NCBI GenBank assembly: GCA_946185285.1
Contig: CAMHIS010000001.1
Span: 1 to 43,967, forward strand
DNA length: 43,967 nucleotides
Origin: an uncultured Prevotellaceae bacterium
GTDB taxonomy: Bacteria; Bacteroidota; Bacteroidia; Bacteroidales; Bacteroidaceae
Reading direction: 5' to 3'
Shown: positions 15,916-26,600 of the stretch, one piece after another
How the letters are laid out: every line of letters starts with the position of its first letter
How positions within the stretch are numbered: the stretch's first letter is position 1
Notes under the pieces: model-generated
Told to the model about the DNA's origin: nothing
The model's database searches: none
What the model saw: the letters and a program-made list of their open reading frames with translations, nothing else
Position numbers and translations under genes: made by a program

Positions 15916-17853
15916 ATGAAAAAGTTATTTCTTTTCGTAGCAGCTGCAGCTACTTTTGCTGCCTGCTCTGAGACCGAAGTACTCGACCAGGTTGCAAATC
16001 AGGCCGCCATCGAGAACGACGGTGCAGTGAAGTTTGACGTCTACGCTCAGCGTGGCATCACCCGTGGCGGTGGCCAGCTCGGAGACCTCAACAACGCCAA
16101 CATTGGTAAGAATGGCTTCGGTGTGTTCGCTTACTACACGGACAACGAGAAGTACAGCTCCAATGCTAAGCCCAACTTCATGTACAACCAGAAGGTGTGG
16201 ACCGACCAGAGTCCTGCTACCTTCGGAACGCTCTGGAAGTATGAGCCCGTTAAGTACTGGCCGAACGAGTACGGCAACGCCGCTATCTCTGACGCTATCG
16301 ACTACGTGACCTTCTTCGCTTATGCTCCTTGGACGGACATCGAGCCCACAACGGGTAAGATCATCGTTCCCGACAGCATCCTGAACCAGTTCCCCGACAG
16401 CATCCAGAAGTGGCAGACGAAGAACATCATCTCTGTCAACAACAACGCTGCACAGGGCGACCCCATCGTGAAGTATGTGGTTGACACCGATCCTGGTACT
16501 TCTGTTGACCTCCTCTGGGGTGTCGCTGCTCAGCAGGCTGACAGCCTCTACAACCCGATTGACGGTGCTCAGGGTTCTCAGAAGGCTAATGAGGATGTCA
16601 CCATCGAGACTGGCATGCCGTTCATCGACCTGGTGAAGCCCAACAATCCTGCTAACGACCGTCTGGTCTTCAACCTGAAGCACGCTCTCGCTAAGGTGAA
16701 GGTTACCATCGACTACATTGCCGACCAGCCCACTCCGCTGAATGGTACTTATGGTGAGGATACTTATGGTGTAAAGAAGGCAGACGGTTCTGATTCTGTT
16801 CCCAACCCCAAGTCTAAGGTTATCGACTCTCTGAAGACGCGTATCTTCGTTCGTTCGTTCTCTATCGACGGTTGGGCTACCGAGGGTGCTCTGAACCTGA
16901 ACAACACCGAGCCTGGTGTTCCTCTCTGGAAGGATATCGACGGGACTAAGGACCTCAGCTTCAACACTGTTACTTTCTTCGACGGTCTGAAGGACAGCAA
17001 GGAGGGTACAGCTAACAACATCCAGAAGAGCGAGACTCCTACTGGTCTGAACCCCACTATCATCGAGAACTATGCTATTACCGACACTCTGAGTGCTGCT
17101 GAGGCAGAGGCTAAGGGCTATGGTAAGGATTCTCTCGTCTTCCGTGCTGGTGCAAAGAACCTTGGTGTTCCTAGCTATGAGAATGGTGATGGCAGTGTGC
17201 TGCTCTTCGGTGGTGACTCTACCAAGAACGACGGTTACTTCTACGTGATTCCGCGTAACGCTGACGAGGATGTCAACGTGAAGATCGTTTACGATGTTCA
17301 GACCATCGACCAGAACCTGGCTGGTACGCTCGCTGACGGTGTCACTCACGGTTCTATCATCGAGAACGTCATCTCTAAGGAGGCTATCTTCGGTACTGGT
17401 GTTGACTTCAAGCCTGGCTACCAGTATCTGATTAAGATTCACATCGGTATGACAAGCGTTAAGCTTGAGGCTACTGTACAGCCGTGGCTCGAGACTGGTG
17501 AGACAACCGTCAACCTCCCGGACAACCAGAACCCCGATCAGCTGAATCCTGAGACAGCTGTGCTGCCCGCAGCAGGTTCGACAATTCAACTTGGTGTATA
17601 TCCCTATGCTGATCCTAATAACAAAGTCGGTGAAGCTACATCCAAGTTTACAGGTAACTTCTATGGCAGCTTTGCTGAGGTAAAGATACCTGGTACTGGT
17701 AGTATTGATATTTTGGGTACTACATATAAGCCTTTCAATGATTGGACGTTCGCAATCGATGCTAATGCAAAGAAAGGTGAATCATATCCTCTCTTCGTAA
17801 TTGATGGCGGTAAGCTTATTAAGAGTGAAACTTACTTTGTTAAGGTGTTGTAA
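15916..17853 (+). CDS. Fimbrillin family lipoprotein (Mfa1/FimA-like)
   Basis: Likely structural or accessory subunit of a Bacteroidales (type V-like) fimbria. Signal peptide and lipobox AAC are at residues about 1-18. The block KNGFGVFAYYTDNEKYSS...FMYNQKVW...YEPVKYWPN...VTFFAYAPW (about 55-140) is the hallmark of the fimbrillin/Mfa-like family. A further family block is LVFNLKHALAKVKVTIDY. In type V fimbriae an arginine-specific protease removes the N-terminus; an arginine in ITRGGGQ around residues 48-51 could be such a site, but that is inference. At 645 residues it is long for a fimbrillin; the extra C-terminal part after about 530 follows a proline/asparagine-rich linker and may be a separate domain. 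The A/T-richer codon use of the last 100 codons differs from the earlier part. Confidence 0.82.
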   Translation: MKKLFLFVAAAATFAACSETEVLDQVANQAAIENDGAVKFDVYAQRGITRGGGQLGDLNNANIGKNGFGVFAYYTDNEKYSSNAKPNFMYNQKVWTDQSPATFGTLWKYEPVKYWPNEYGNAAISDAIDYVTFFAYAPWTDIEPTTGKIIVPDSILNQFPDSIQKWQTKNIISVNNNAAQGDPIVKYVVDTDPGTSVDLLWGVAAQQADSLYNPIDGAQGSQKANEDVTIETGMPFIDLVKPNNPANDRLVFNLKHALAKVKVTIDYIADQPTPLNGTYGEDTYGVKKADGSDSVPNPKSKVIDSLKTRIFVRSFSIDGWATEGALNLNNTEPGVPLWKDIDGTKDLSFNTVTFFDGLKDSKEGTANNIQKSETPTGLNPTIIENYAITDTLSAAEAEAKGYGKDSLVFRAGAKNLGVPSYENGDGSVLLFGGDSTKNDGYFYVIPRNADEDVNVKIVYDVQTIDQNLAGTLADGVTHGSIIENVISKEAIFGTGVDFKPGYQYLIKIHIGMTSVKLEATVQPWLETGETTVNLPDNQNPDQLNPETAVLPAAGSTIQLGVYPYADPNNKVGEATSKFTGNFYGSFAEVKIPGTGSIDILGTTYKPFNDWTFAIDANAKKGESYPLFVIDGGKLIKSETYFVKVL

Positions 17854-17905
17854 TTATTATTCTCTCATCAGCGTAAGCTGAATGAATAACCTCTAAACAG
17901 GCGGA

Positions 17906-17928
17906 GCCGCCGGTGGCGAACCGGCGGC
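17906..17928 (+). other. GC-rich hairpin after the first fimbrillin gene
   Basis: GCCGCCGGT, 5-base loop, ACCGGCGGC: a 9-bp perfect stem 53 bp after the fimbrillin stop. No T-run follows on the plus strand. It could be an mRNA-stabilising 3' end or a weak terminator. Confidence 0.5.
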
Positions 17929-18019
17929 CCCACCTTCACAAAAAACAAAACACGCGCTCTTTGACATTGCTGGCACAGATTTTCCAACGGAAATACTTGC
18001 ACATTTCCCTAATAATTCC

Positions 18020-18027
18020 TATCTTTG
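18020..18027 (+). promoter_or_regulatory. -7 box of the small membrane protein pair
   Basis: TATCTTTG fits TAnnTTTG; a TTG occurs about 20 bases upstream (17997-17999), roughly the -33 spacing. Start codon follows at 18060. Confidence 0.7.
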
Positions 18028-18059
18028 CACCGTGAAACCCGTAATTAACGGAAAATGGT

Positions 18060-18260
18060 ATGAGGAAAGAATTAGGAAAATGGTTAATGGACGTAGCCAA
18101 ATATATGGCTACTGCATTGTTACTCACAACGATATTCAAAGATATGAGTGAACTCGTAATCTTTTGGATTGCTTTTTTCACTGCTCTTTTAACACTCTTC
18201 TGTGGACTTATATTAGTTAATGATAGTAACGACAATAAAAAGAAAGGAAAAAAGAAATGA
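18060..18260 (+). CDS. Small two-helix membrane protein (DUF6722-like)
   Basis: A 66-residue protein MRKELGKWLMDVAKYMATAL... with two probable membrane segments (about 14-28 and 32-52) and a lysine-rich end (NDNKKKGKKK). It resembles short Bacteroidales proteins annotated as DUF6722, an assignment made from memory. Function unknown. It has its own promoter, and its stop overlaps the start of a second, even smaller reading frame (ATGA), a sign of coupled translation. It sits between two fimbrillin genes but with its own promoter and terminator, so it is probably not part of the fimbria system. Confidence 0.72.
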   Translation: MRKELGKWLMDVAKYMATALLLTTIFKDMSELVIFWIAFFTALLTLFCGLILVNDSNDNKKKGKKK

Positions 18261-18367
18261 ATTCAATTATCGTTTTAAGTGTTTTTGTCGTCTTTGTAAT
18301 TTGCATGTCCATATTTGCTACTTACATGGACAAACGGAATGAAGAACATGATGCTGTAAGTGAATAA
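18257..18367 (+). CDS. 36-residue single-helix membrane peptide
   Basis: Starts in the ATGA overlap with the preceding 66-residue gene and encodes a 36-residue peptide: a hydrophobic stretch of about 20 residues beginning MNSIIVLSVFVVFVICMSIF, then a charged tail (MDKRNEEHDAVSE). This is a classic single-pass microprotein layout with a cytoplasmic charged tail. No family recognised. The overlap, the hydrophobic start and the terminator about 60 bp downstream argue that it is real. It could be a partner of the upstream protein. Confidence 0.6.
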   Translation: MNSIIVLSVFVVFVICMSIFATYMDKRNEEHDAVSE

Positions 18368-18427
18368 GTGGCAATTAAGAATTACGGATAATTTCCGTTA
18401 ATTTCTTTCCCGAACGAAAAATCTGTG

Positions 18428-18463
18428 CAGCGCCCCCGGCTCACACGCCGAGGCCGCTGTTTT
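18428..18463 (+). terminator. Terminator-like hairpin after the small membrane protein pair
   Basis: Arms 18428-18440 and 18447-18459 pair at 11 of 13 positions around a 6-base loop and are followed by TTTTCT. Together with the -7 box at 18020 it delimits an independent transcription unit of about 430 bp. Confidence 0.6.
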
Positions 18464-18479
18464 CTGTGCCAGCCCATCA

Positions 18480-18506
18480 GTTGACGTTGACGTTACCGTT
18501 GACGTT
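18480..18506. repeat. GTTGAC hexamer repeat
   Basis: Four hexamers (GTTGAC, GTTGAC, GTTACC, GTTGAC) plus GTT lie in the gap before the second fimbrillin gene. The remaining part of this 257-bp gap shows no gene or -7 box. Confidence 0.7.
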
Positions 18507-18624
18507 ATAAAGATGCCCCTCCGGGAGTGTCCCCTGCCCGCAAAGATGTAAGAAGTGAGGGAGAAGAAGATGACGGGACTGAAGGTCCCAACCTGAAGAA
18601 GAAATATAAAAAATAAAATATAGT

Positions 18625-19770
18625 ATGAAGAAATACCTAACTCTAATTGCAGCCACGATGCTGACGGCAGCGTGCAGCAATGAAGCAGAAGCACCCGACG
18701 ATAATCTGTCTGGTATGCCCATTCTCGTCACAGTCGACGAGGGAAGTTTCACACGTGCAACTGGTGAGATTGCCTCTGACAGCAAACTGGCCGAGAAAGG
18801 ATTCGGGCTGTTCGGCATCTACACTGGTAAACTGACCTACGAGAACACCAGTGTCTCGGCTGACTTCATGTACAACCAGAAAGTCACCGGTACACTGAAT
18901 GCCGCAGGAAAGTATGACTGGGCTTATAACCCTGTCAAGTACTGGCCTAACTCGCAGAGCCCCGAGACAAGTGCTAACAATGAGTATGTATCCTTCTTTG
19001 CATACGCTCCATACGAGGCTAACCCGAAGGAAGACGGCCGTTGCATCTTCGGCATGTCTGACAAGTATGACAAGGGCGACCCCTGGGTCAACTACCGTCT
19101 GGCCGCTGATCCTTGGAGTGATACTAACCCGCAGGTTGACCTGATGTATGCTATTAAGGTTCGTAACAACAGTTACGATGATCTCTTCATCAATGAGACC
19201 AAACCTGCCGTCACTGACAAGATGAGACTCATATTCCTTCATGCCTTGGAGTGCGTCGGCGACTTGATTACTATTCAGCAGTCTGACGAACTGTATAATT
19301 ATATCAACGGTTATGCCACGATTCTCATTACCGATGTCAATATCGTTTATAAGAACCTGACATCCAAGGCACGCTTGGTGCTGAACAGCCCCAGTGGCCC
19401 CAACTGGAAGGAGATTATCAGTGGTGAACTGACCACAGAGCGTAAGGCTCCCATTGCCCCAGTCTATCGCAGTATCATTAACAAGCCTGATACCATCAGT
19501 GAGGGACAGGGCCTGTTCTATATCCCGATGCAGATTGCAGGTACCGATGCTCCTTGTGCTGAGGTCACTGTCGGTTATGCCGTCATCAACAACAATGGCA
19601 GCGTGTATAACGGCACAACATCAACCACTTTCAAACTTGACATGTCGAAAGAAGGTTATAAGCAGGGCATCGCACTCATCCTGGGCAAGGATCTCGACCT
19701 GCTCCACCTTACCTATCCTTTGACTACTGAACCTGCCTACGAACCGTCGTACAGCCGACAGGCGAAGTAA
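18625..19770 (+). CDS. Second fimbrillin family lipoprotein
   Basis: A 381-residue surface lipoprotein: signal peptide with lipobox MLTAAC (cysteine at about 17), then the fimbrillin blocks EKGFGLFGIYTGKLTYENTS, ADFMYNQKV, YNPVKYWPN and VSFFAYAPY. It is clearly paralogous to the preceding 645-residue fimbrillin over its first 150 residues but lacks the long C-terminal extension. An arginine in SFTRATGE lies at the place where type V fimbrillins are trimmed, an inference only. A subunit or tip/minor component role is possible. It is followed at 31 bp by the Rpn-like nuclease gene, so read-through into that gene is likely. Confidence 0.8.
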   Translation: MKKYLTLIAATMLTAACSNEAEAPDDNLSGMPILVTVDEGSFTRATGEIASDSKLAEKGFGLFGIYTGKLTYENTSVSADFMYNQKVTGTLNAAGKYDWAYNPVKYWPNSQSPETSANNEYVSFFAYAPYEANPKEDGRCIFGMSDKYDKGDPWVNYRLAADPWSDTNPQVDLMYAIKVRNNSYDDLFINETKPAVTDKMRLIFLHALECVGDLITIQQSDELYNYINGYATILITDVNIVYKNLTSKARLVLNSPSGPNWKEIISGELTTERKAPIAPVYRSIINKPDTISEGQGLFYIPMQIAGTDAPCAEVTVGYAVINNNGSVYNGTTSTTFKLDMSKEGYKQGIALILGKDLDLLHLTYPLTTEPAYEPSYSRQAK

Positions 19771-19801
19771 ACAGAAGACTTCACAGATAACACGAAGTAC
19801 G

Positions 19802-20626
19802 ATGAACAAGTATATCCGGTTCGACTGGGCGATGAAACGCCTGCTGCGCAACAAGGCAAACTATGTTGTGCTGGAGGGTTTCCTGTCAGTTCTCCTCGAA
19901 CAGGATATCAAGATACACAAGTTCCTGGAAAGCGAAAGTAACCAGGAGGAAGCTCACGACAAGTACAACCGTGTGGACATTATGTGTGTGGGCGCTGACG
20001 GCCGCAAGATTATCATTGAGGTGCAAAACGAACGCGCCTATAGCTACTTTCAGCGGATGCTCTACGGTACCAGCAAAGCCATCACCGAATACATGGAACT
20101 GGGCGACGACTACGACAAGATACAAAAGGTGTACTCTGTCAATATTGTCTACTTCGACCTCGGACAGGGAACAGACTATGTCTACCGAGGAAGAACCGAT
20201 TTCAGGGGACTACACGACGGAGAACTACTGCACCTGTCGGACAGACAGCGTCAGCTTTTCAGAGCCGACGAACCGGCAGACTTGCTGCCGGAGTACTTCG
20301 TTCTGAAGGTGAACAACTTCAACAAGGTGGCTAAGGAGTCGCTCGACCAGTGGGTCAGCTTCCTCAAGACCGGCGACATCCCCGACGACTTCAACGCACC
20401 CGGACTGGCCGAAGCCCGCGAACGGCTGCGCATCGACAACTTGTCTGACGACGAACGACGGCAGTATGTGCATGAGATGGAGCGACGTATGGTAGAGAAC
20501 GATGTCATCAAGTCGAGAATCATTGACGAGCGCGATGATGCCACATGCACCGAGCGCCGCCGCATCATCGAGAACATGAGGTCAAATGGATTGTCTGAAG
20601 ACCAAATCAAAGTCCTGATAGGCTAA
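19802..20626 (+). CDS. Rpn/PDDEXK_2 family nuclease
   Basis: A 274-residue member of the Rpn recombination-promoting nuclease/PDDEXK_2 group, often annotated as putative transposase. The N-terminal pattern FDWAMKRLLRNKANYVVLEGFLSVLL is typical, followed by the catalytic core: E25, D59 in VDIMCV, and the pair E73-x-Q75 in IIIEVQNE, a D-ExQ variant of the PD-(D/E)xK motif. The block YFQRMLYGTSKAITEYMELGDDY is also typical. The C-terminal 80 residues are charged and helical. Rpn proteins nick DNA and can promote RecA-independent recombination; some act as defence or mobility factors. It is closely spaced with the fimbrillin gene before (31 bp) and the giant adhesin after (32 bp). Confidence 0.85.
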   Translation: MNKYIRFDWAMKRLLRNKANYVVLEGFLSVLLEQDIKIHKFLESESNQEEAHDKYNRVDIMCVGADGRKIIIEVQNERAYSYFQRMLYGTSKAITEYMELGDDYDKIQKVYSVNIVYFDLGQGTDYVYRGRTDFRGLHDGELLHLSDRQRQLFRADEPADLLPEYFVLKVNNFNKVAKESLDQWVSFLKTGDIPDDFNAPGLAEARERLRIDNLSDDERRQYVHEMERRMVENDVIKSRIIDERDDATCTERRRIIENMRSNGLSEDQIKVLIG

Positions 20627-20658
20627 TAAAGGGAGAAAATAATAAAAATAAAAATAAT

Positions 20659-23600
20659 ATGAAGAAAAGTATTCTTACATTCATTGCATTGCTACTCGCC
20701 GGAGTCAACACGGCGTGGGCAGATGACGTGGCGGAGAACTACGACACGAGCGTGAAGTATGCAACGCTCCAGGAGGCTTTTGCTGCCGTCGCAACTGGGC
20801 AAAAAATCAACTTGCTGACGAATGTTACCCTGGCAGAACCTTTGAACCTCGAGTTGGCCGGAAAGGAGGTCAGGTTAGATTTGGGTCGTTATACCCTCAC
20901 GGGACGAACCAATCTGAAGAGCGGTAAACTGATCATCCAGAACGGCAACATTGCCGGTGGCAGCGAGCAGGCGTTGAACGTCTACGGCTCTGCAACCGCA
21001 GGTGCCGAGAATTACAGCGTGCTGAGTATTGCCGACGACGTGAAGGTTACTGCTGACGTCTATGGCGTATGCCTGTTCGGCCCGACGTACAACGCCGCAG
21101 CGGGCTACGGTGCCGTCATCGACATCGCCGGTTCGGTTAGTACCACTGGTGATGGCAAAAATGGAGCTGTGTTCGTTTCCGGCAACCTTGGCAAGAACAT
21201 TACCGGTGACATGAAAAACGTGATAACCATACTTGGTAACGCTTCCATTACTTCCGTGAATGATGCCGCCATCGCCCTCAACGGCAATGCCACTGTCAGC
21301 ATAGAGTCAGAAGATGTAACCATTACGGGCAACACCGCCATTGCCATCAAGCGCGGTACGCTGAATGTCACTGGCGGAACAATCCACTCTACTGGTGCTG
21401 AAATCAATCCTCCATCGCAATATAATAATGGTACTGAGATGACGGGTGCTGGTATCTCCATGACATCATCCTACAATCAATATGGTGATATGGCAGTGAA
21501 CATCTCTGGCGGTACTGTTACGAGTGATCATTCTGTTGCTCTTTTCAAGTATGAATATACAAACAAGCCTTATACTAATGATGCAACTTATGCCGTTTCT
21601 GGCGGTACGTTCAGCAGTTCTGTTCCTGCAGAGTTCCTCGCTTCTGGTATTCTTATCGGTCAAAATCCTAACGGTAGCTATTCTGTAGTTGCCGAGGCTG
21701 ATGCTGTGGCTTCGATTGATGACACTAAGTATGCTACGCTTGCCGCTGCCTTTGCTGCTGTAGAAACGGGTGGGACTATTAAATTATTGGATGACGTTAC
21801 GTTGTCCAGTGCTTTAGATATTTCGTTGGCAGGAAAGACTGTTACGCTTGATTTGAACACAAAGACACTTACGGGTAGAACAAACCTCAAGAGTGGCAAC
21901 CTGACAATAAAGAATGGTACTGTTGCAGGAGGTGCTGAACAGGCCTTGAATGTTTATGGTTCGGCTACGAGCACCACGAACTATAGCGTGCTGACCATCA
22001 ACAGCGACGTGACTGTAACAGCTGATGTCTATGGCGTATGCTTGTTCGGACCCACTTATTCTTCAAAGCCTGGCTATGGTGCTGTTATCAATATCGCTGG
22101 TACTGTCACTACGACTGGTGACAGTAAGAATGGTGCCGTGTTTGTTTCTGGTAACCTTGGTAATAACATTTCTGGTGATATGAATAATATCATCAATATT
22201 ACTGGTAAAGTGACATCTTCCACTGATGCTGCGGTCGCCCTTAATGGTAATGCAACTGTTAATATTCTGGAAGGTTCTGAGATAACTGGTTATACAGCTA
22301 TCGCCGTCAAGAGAGGTGTGCTGAATGTAGAAGGTGGAACCATTCATGCTACAGGTGCCGAAATCAATCCTCCATCGCAATATAATAATGGTACTGAGAT
22401 GACGGGTGCTGGTATCTCCATGACATCATCCTACAATCAATATGGTGATATGGCAGTGAACATCACTGGCGGTACTGTTACGAGTGATCATTCTGTTGCT
22501 CTTTACAAGTATGAATATACAAACAAGCCTTATACTAATGCTGCCACCTATGCCGTTTCTGGCGGTACGTTCAGTAGTCCTGTTCCTGAGGAATTCTGCG
22601 CTGATGACTATCTTCCTGTTAAGACGGTGGACGGTTTCGGTGTGACGCAAGATGATTACGTTGCTGAGATTGGCACCGATAAGTTTGTTTCGCTTGCCGA
22701 TGCTTTCGGTTCGGTTTTGGAAGGCGATACCATCAAGCTGCTGAAGGATGTCGAGCTGACCAAGAATATTTATGGTGGTCGTCTTGATCGTGGCCAAGCT
22801 ATTTATATGCAGTTCGGTGATTATACCGTCACAAAGGGCAGCTACAGCATTAATCTGACGAGTACCGCTGCTGATGCACGCTCTGCAGAACCTGCTGCTA
22901 ATGTCGGTGGTGTCATCGTCTATACTGACAAGCTGACAGACATCTTTGACGCTGCAGACGAAGGTGAAATCCTTCTCGTTGGTTCTACTAATGATGCTAA
23001 CTTCCCCTATTACTATCAGGTTGTCAGTGAAACTCCCGATGAGGCCATCGCCCGCAACGAGCAGACAGGTATGCTCTTCAGCGACCTCCAGGTCGCCGTT
23101 GACCTCGCAGAGGCCGGACAGACCGTTACCGTGCTGAAGGATGTTGCGCTTGCCACTACAGTCAACGTCAACAAGTGGATTATCATTGAGGGTGGACACC
23201 ATACCATTACTGCCGCTGACTTCAAACCCGCTTTGAAGGTGACGGGAACTGGCGATGTTACCATCAATAAGACAAAGATTGATACCTATTATGAAAATGT
23301 CGATGTCAACGGCTACACCGATGGTGGTATTGCCATTCTGGCTGATGACGGTTATTCCGGAAAGTTGACAGTTGACTACTGTCACCTTGTTACCAGTAAC
23401 CGTGGTATTGACATTCAGAAAGTTGGTGCCGGGTTCTCACTGGACGTGAAGAACGACACGATAACCGGTAAACGTGCTGACGTCACTGACCCGAAGACGC
23501 AATACATCAACAGCTTCAATTTTGACCCCTACCAGACGGCACGAGGCATTAACTTCTCGAATGCTACCGTCGCATTGAATGCCAAGGTTGAGAACACCCT

Positions 23601-26600
23601 TATCCAGGGTCTCGCCTATGCTTTGAATATCTCCAATACTGGCAGTCAAGTTAAGCTTGACGTCCTGGACTGTACTTTCTATGGTCGCGGTGGTGTCAAT
23701 GTCCACGGCTCTTCTAATGTCGTCAACCTCGACCACATTACCGTCAACGGATTGAACAACCAGCTTGGGGGTAAGACCGAAACATTTGCATGTATCGTTG
23801 AGGACTCCGTAGCTAAGTATAATGACTATAATCTGAAAGATGTACGCGCAAAGGCTACTGTGCTGGCAGGCCAGGAGCACGAGACAAATGCTACTGAAAT
23901 GTTCATTGACCTGCGCGGTAGTGATGCTACTGTAAAGATTAAGGGTAACTCTGGCTATGACATCGACGCCGAGGATAGAGACAGGGTCGGCTTCATGAAT
24001 GATGCCGAAATGCAAAGACTGCTCGATCCTTCGGCTAACAACAGAATATTCTTCGATGACCAGTCAAAAGAGTACTTTACCTATTGGTTTGAGAAGATTA
24101 CTCCTTGGCCAAACGCTTTTGATGCCCAGAACAGAAATGTTCGCCTTGACATCAAAGATGAGCTTGACGCCATAATCGGTCTCCACCAGGTTGTTCCCAT
24201 TTATCCTGTCGTGCAGGTGACTATCGATACGGAAGACCCGTCTGATCCTAATAACGTGATTCCTTTGGATTTTTACTATGATAGTCTGGCAAAGGCTATC
24301 AATGGCGAGTTCTTTGAAAATGGTGCCTATGTTATAATCTTGGATAATATCACTATGGATGAGGATATTACACCCGACCTCAAGAGGGGTGATTTCTTCA
24401 CATTGATGGACGATAATAATAATACTAGGACTATCACGCCTGGTGATTACAAGATTTATCTGAATCCATTAGTGACTGTTTTCTGTGATTTTGCAAATGG
24501 CGCATCGTTGTTTGCTCCCAGCGATACTGTAAATACTACCGTACTGAAGCAGGTGGAGACTGATGACTTAGGAGGAACCACTACTTCGTACACAGCAGCT
24601 AATGTTTACTGGGCAAATGATGTTAATGATATACCTGCTTGGGGTCAGTACTATCTCTTCGATGAGTTGTTTACAAACGATGACGAGGCTATGATTGCCA
24701 TCTGGCCTGAGACGTACACCCGTCTTGAGATGAATCTTAAGTTGGAGAGAGACCTGAAGTTCCCGGATGCAATCGACGATGATAGCGATACAAGTGATCC
24801 TTCCCGTAAAATGGCTGATGAGAATAATGGCAACCGTTATTGGATTGACTTTAGTACATTCAAGATTGACAAGGGTGACTATAGCATCGCCTTGGAAGTT
24901 GGTGATACCGTTTACACCACTGTCACTACTGACATCTTCTCAAGTGCCAACCCTGCCTACTATGTCACTTACGATGCCGTTGACTCGACTAAGGTAAAAG
25001 AGAACGGTGACAACGTGTCGTTCAAGTATCGCTACTACCTCATGAAGGACGGTCTGGCTGTTACTGTTGACCCCGCTACATTCTGCGGCGATCGCTTGAC
25101 GCCGACCTTCCAGGTGAAGAAGAAGGATCCCGCTACCGATACATGGAAGGTTGTCAATGGTATTACCAAGGCTGATTACGATGCTCTCGTTTCATCAGCT
25201 AATCCTGACCTTACTGGTATCGACTATTACTGGTACCTCGTGCCTCCAGTATCCGCTGATGACGACAGTACGTACGTCTCTGCAAAGACCTACCATGGTG
25301 CTCTCGTCATTGAGGGTATCACTTTCCAGGGAACGCGCAAGGCCGACTTCACCATCCTGCCGCGCGATATCAAGGATGTCGTTGTCAAGGACAGCACAAA
25401 TATCCTGAAGTGGAGAGCGGAGGGGTATACGCCTGCACAGATTGCTGATACGCTCCTGCTGGTCTACAACTGCCTGACGCACAACAGCGATACGCTTCTG
25501 ACTAAGTACAACGCTACTACTAAGAAGGGTGACTATCTGATTTCTGTTGCTGATGGTCCTGAGGCCGGCGGCAAATACCTTGAGGTTGACACTTACTCGC
25601 AGGTCATCACCGTGACAGCTGTCGAGGGTGGTAACTATACTGGTTCGCTGAAGCTCGACTTCACTATCTTGCAGGATGGACTTATCGACATCTCGAAGTG
25701 CATGGTTGTCTCTGACGCTACCTATACTAGCGACCCGCTGCCTCCTTTGAAGAGTCGTCTGAAAGTCATCCTGAAGGATCCTGCCACGGGTACTGAGACT
25801 GTCGTTGACTCGGCTGCCTATACGCTTGAGGTTCATGGTGCTCCCGAGAGTTACATAAATGCTCAGACTTATAGCAATGCCATTACTATTAAAGGTAAGT
25901 CAAGTTATGTTCCTTCTGGCAGCCCTGATGGGACACCAGCTGTCAAGGGCTATTATGGCTCACTTGATGCTGACTATGTTATTAAGCAACGCGACTTGGC
26001 CGACTCTTTGGATGTGAAGGATGAGAACGACAACCAGGGTAAGGTCATTCTCGAGGCATACGCTGGTGCAGACAAGCCTGCTACTACTCCTGCCACCATC
26101 TACCTGAAGTGGACTGGCAAAGAGCTTGTTCCTGTGATTAACGGTACTACAGACAACAATATCAATCTGATTCTGAAAGCAAAGGAAGATTCTGTTCCAA
26201 ACGTTACACCCGGAGATGTAGAATGGAAGCTTATCCCCGCTGACTACTCGTACACTATCGAGCCTGCCCCGATGGTTGATCCCGGTATATACAAGGTCAT
26301 CTTCACTGGTCGTGGCAACTTCACTGGTATGCGTGAGGTGAATGTCATGGTACTCAAAGACATCAATGAGCTTGCTGACAATATTAAGATGCCATACCAG
26401 ATTATTCCTGACAACCTTGCACTGACCCCCAGTCAGATGAAGGGTATTGAGGTGAAGGACGGCAACAAGGTTCTTGTCGAGAATGAGGAATATACCCTTG
26501 TCATTAAAGGTGGTAAGCCTGGTCAGATTTTCGATGAGACGACTCCCATTTATGTAAAGGGTAAATACTATGCCTACTTCTATGGCAAGGAGCCTTATTA

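Noticed and set aside
15925..17589. A 554-codon open frame antisense to the first fimbrillin gene
   Set aside because: It lies entirely opposite a gene with clear family blocks, has no signal or family resemblance, and reflects codon bias that avoids certain codons on the sense strand.
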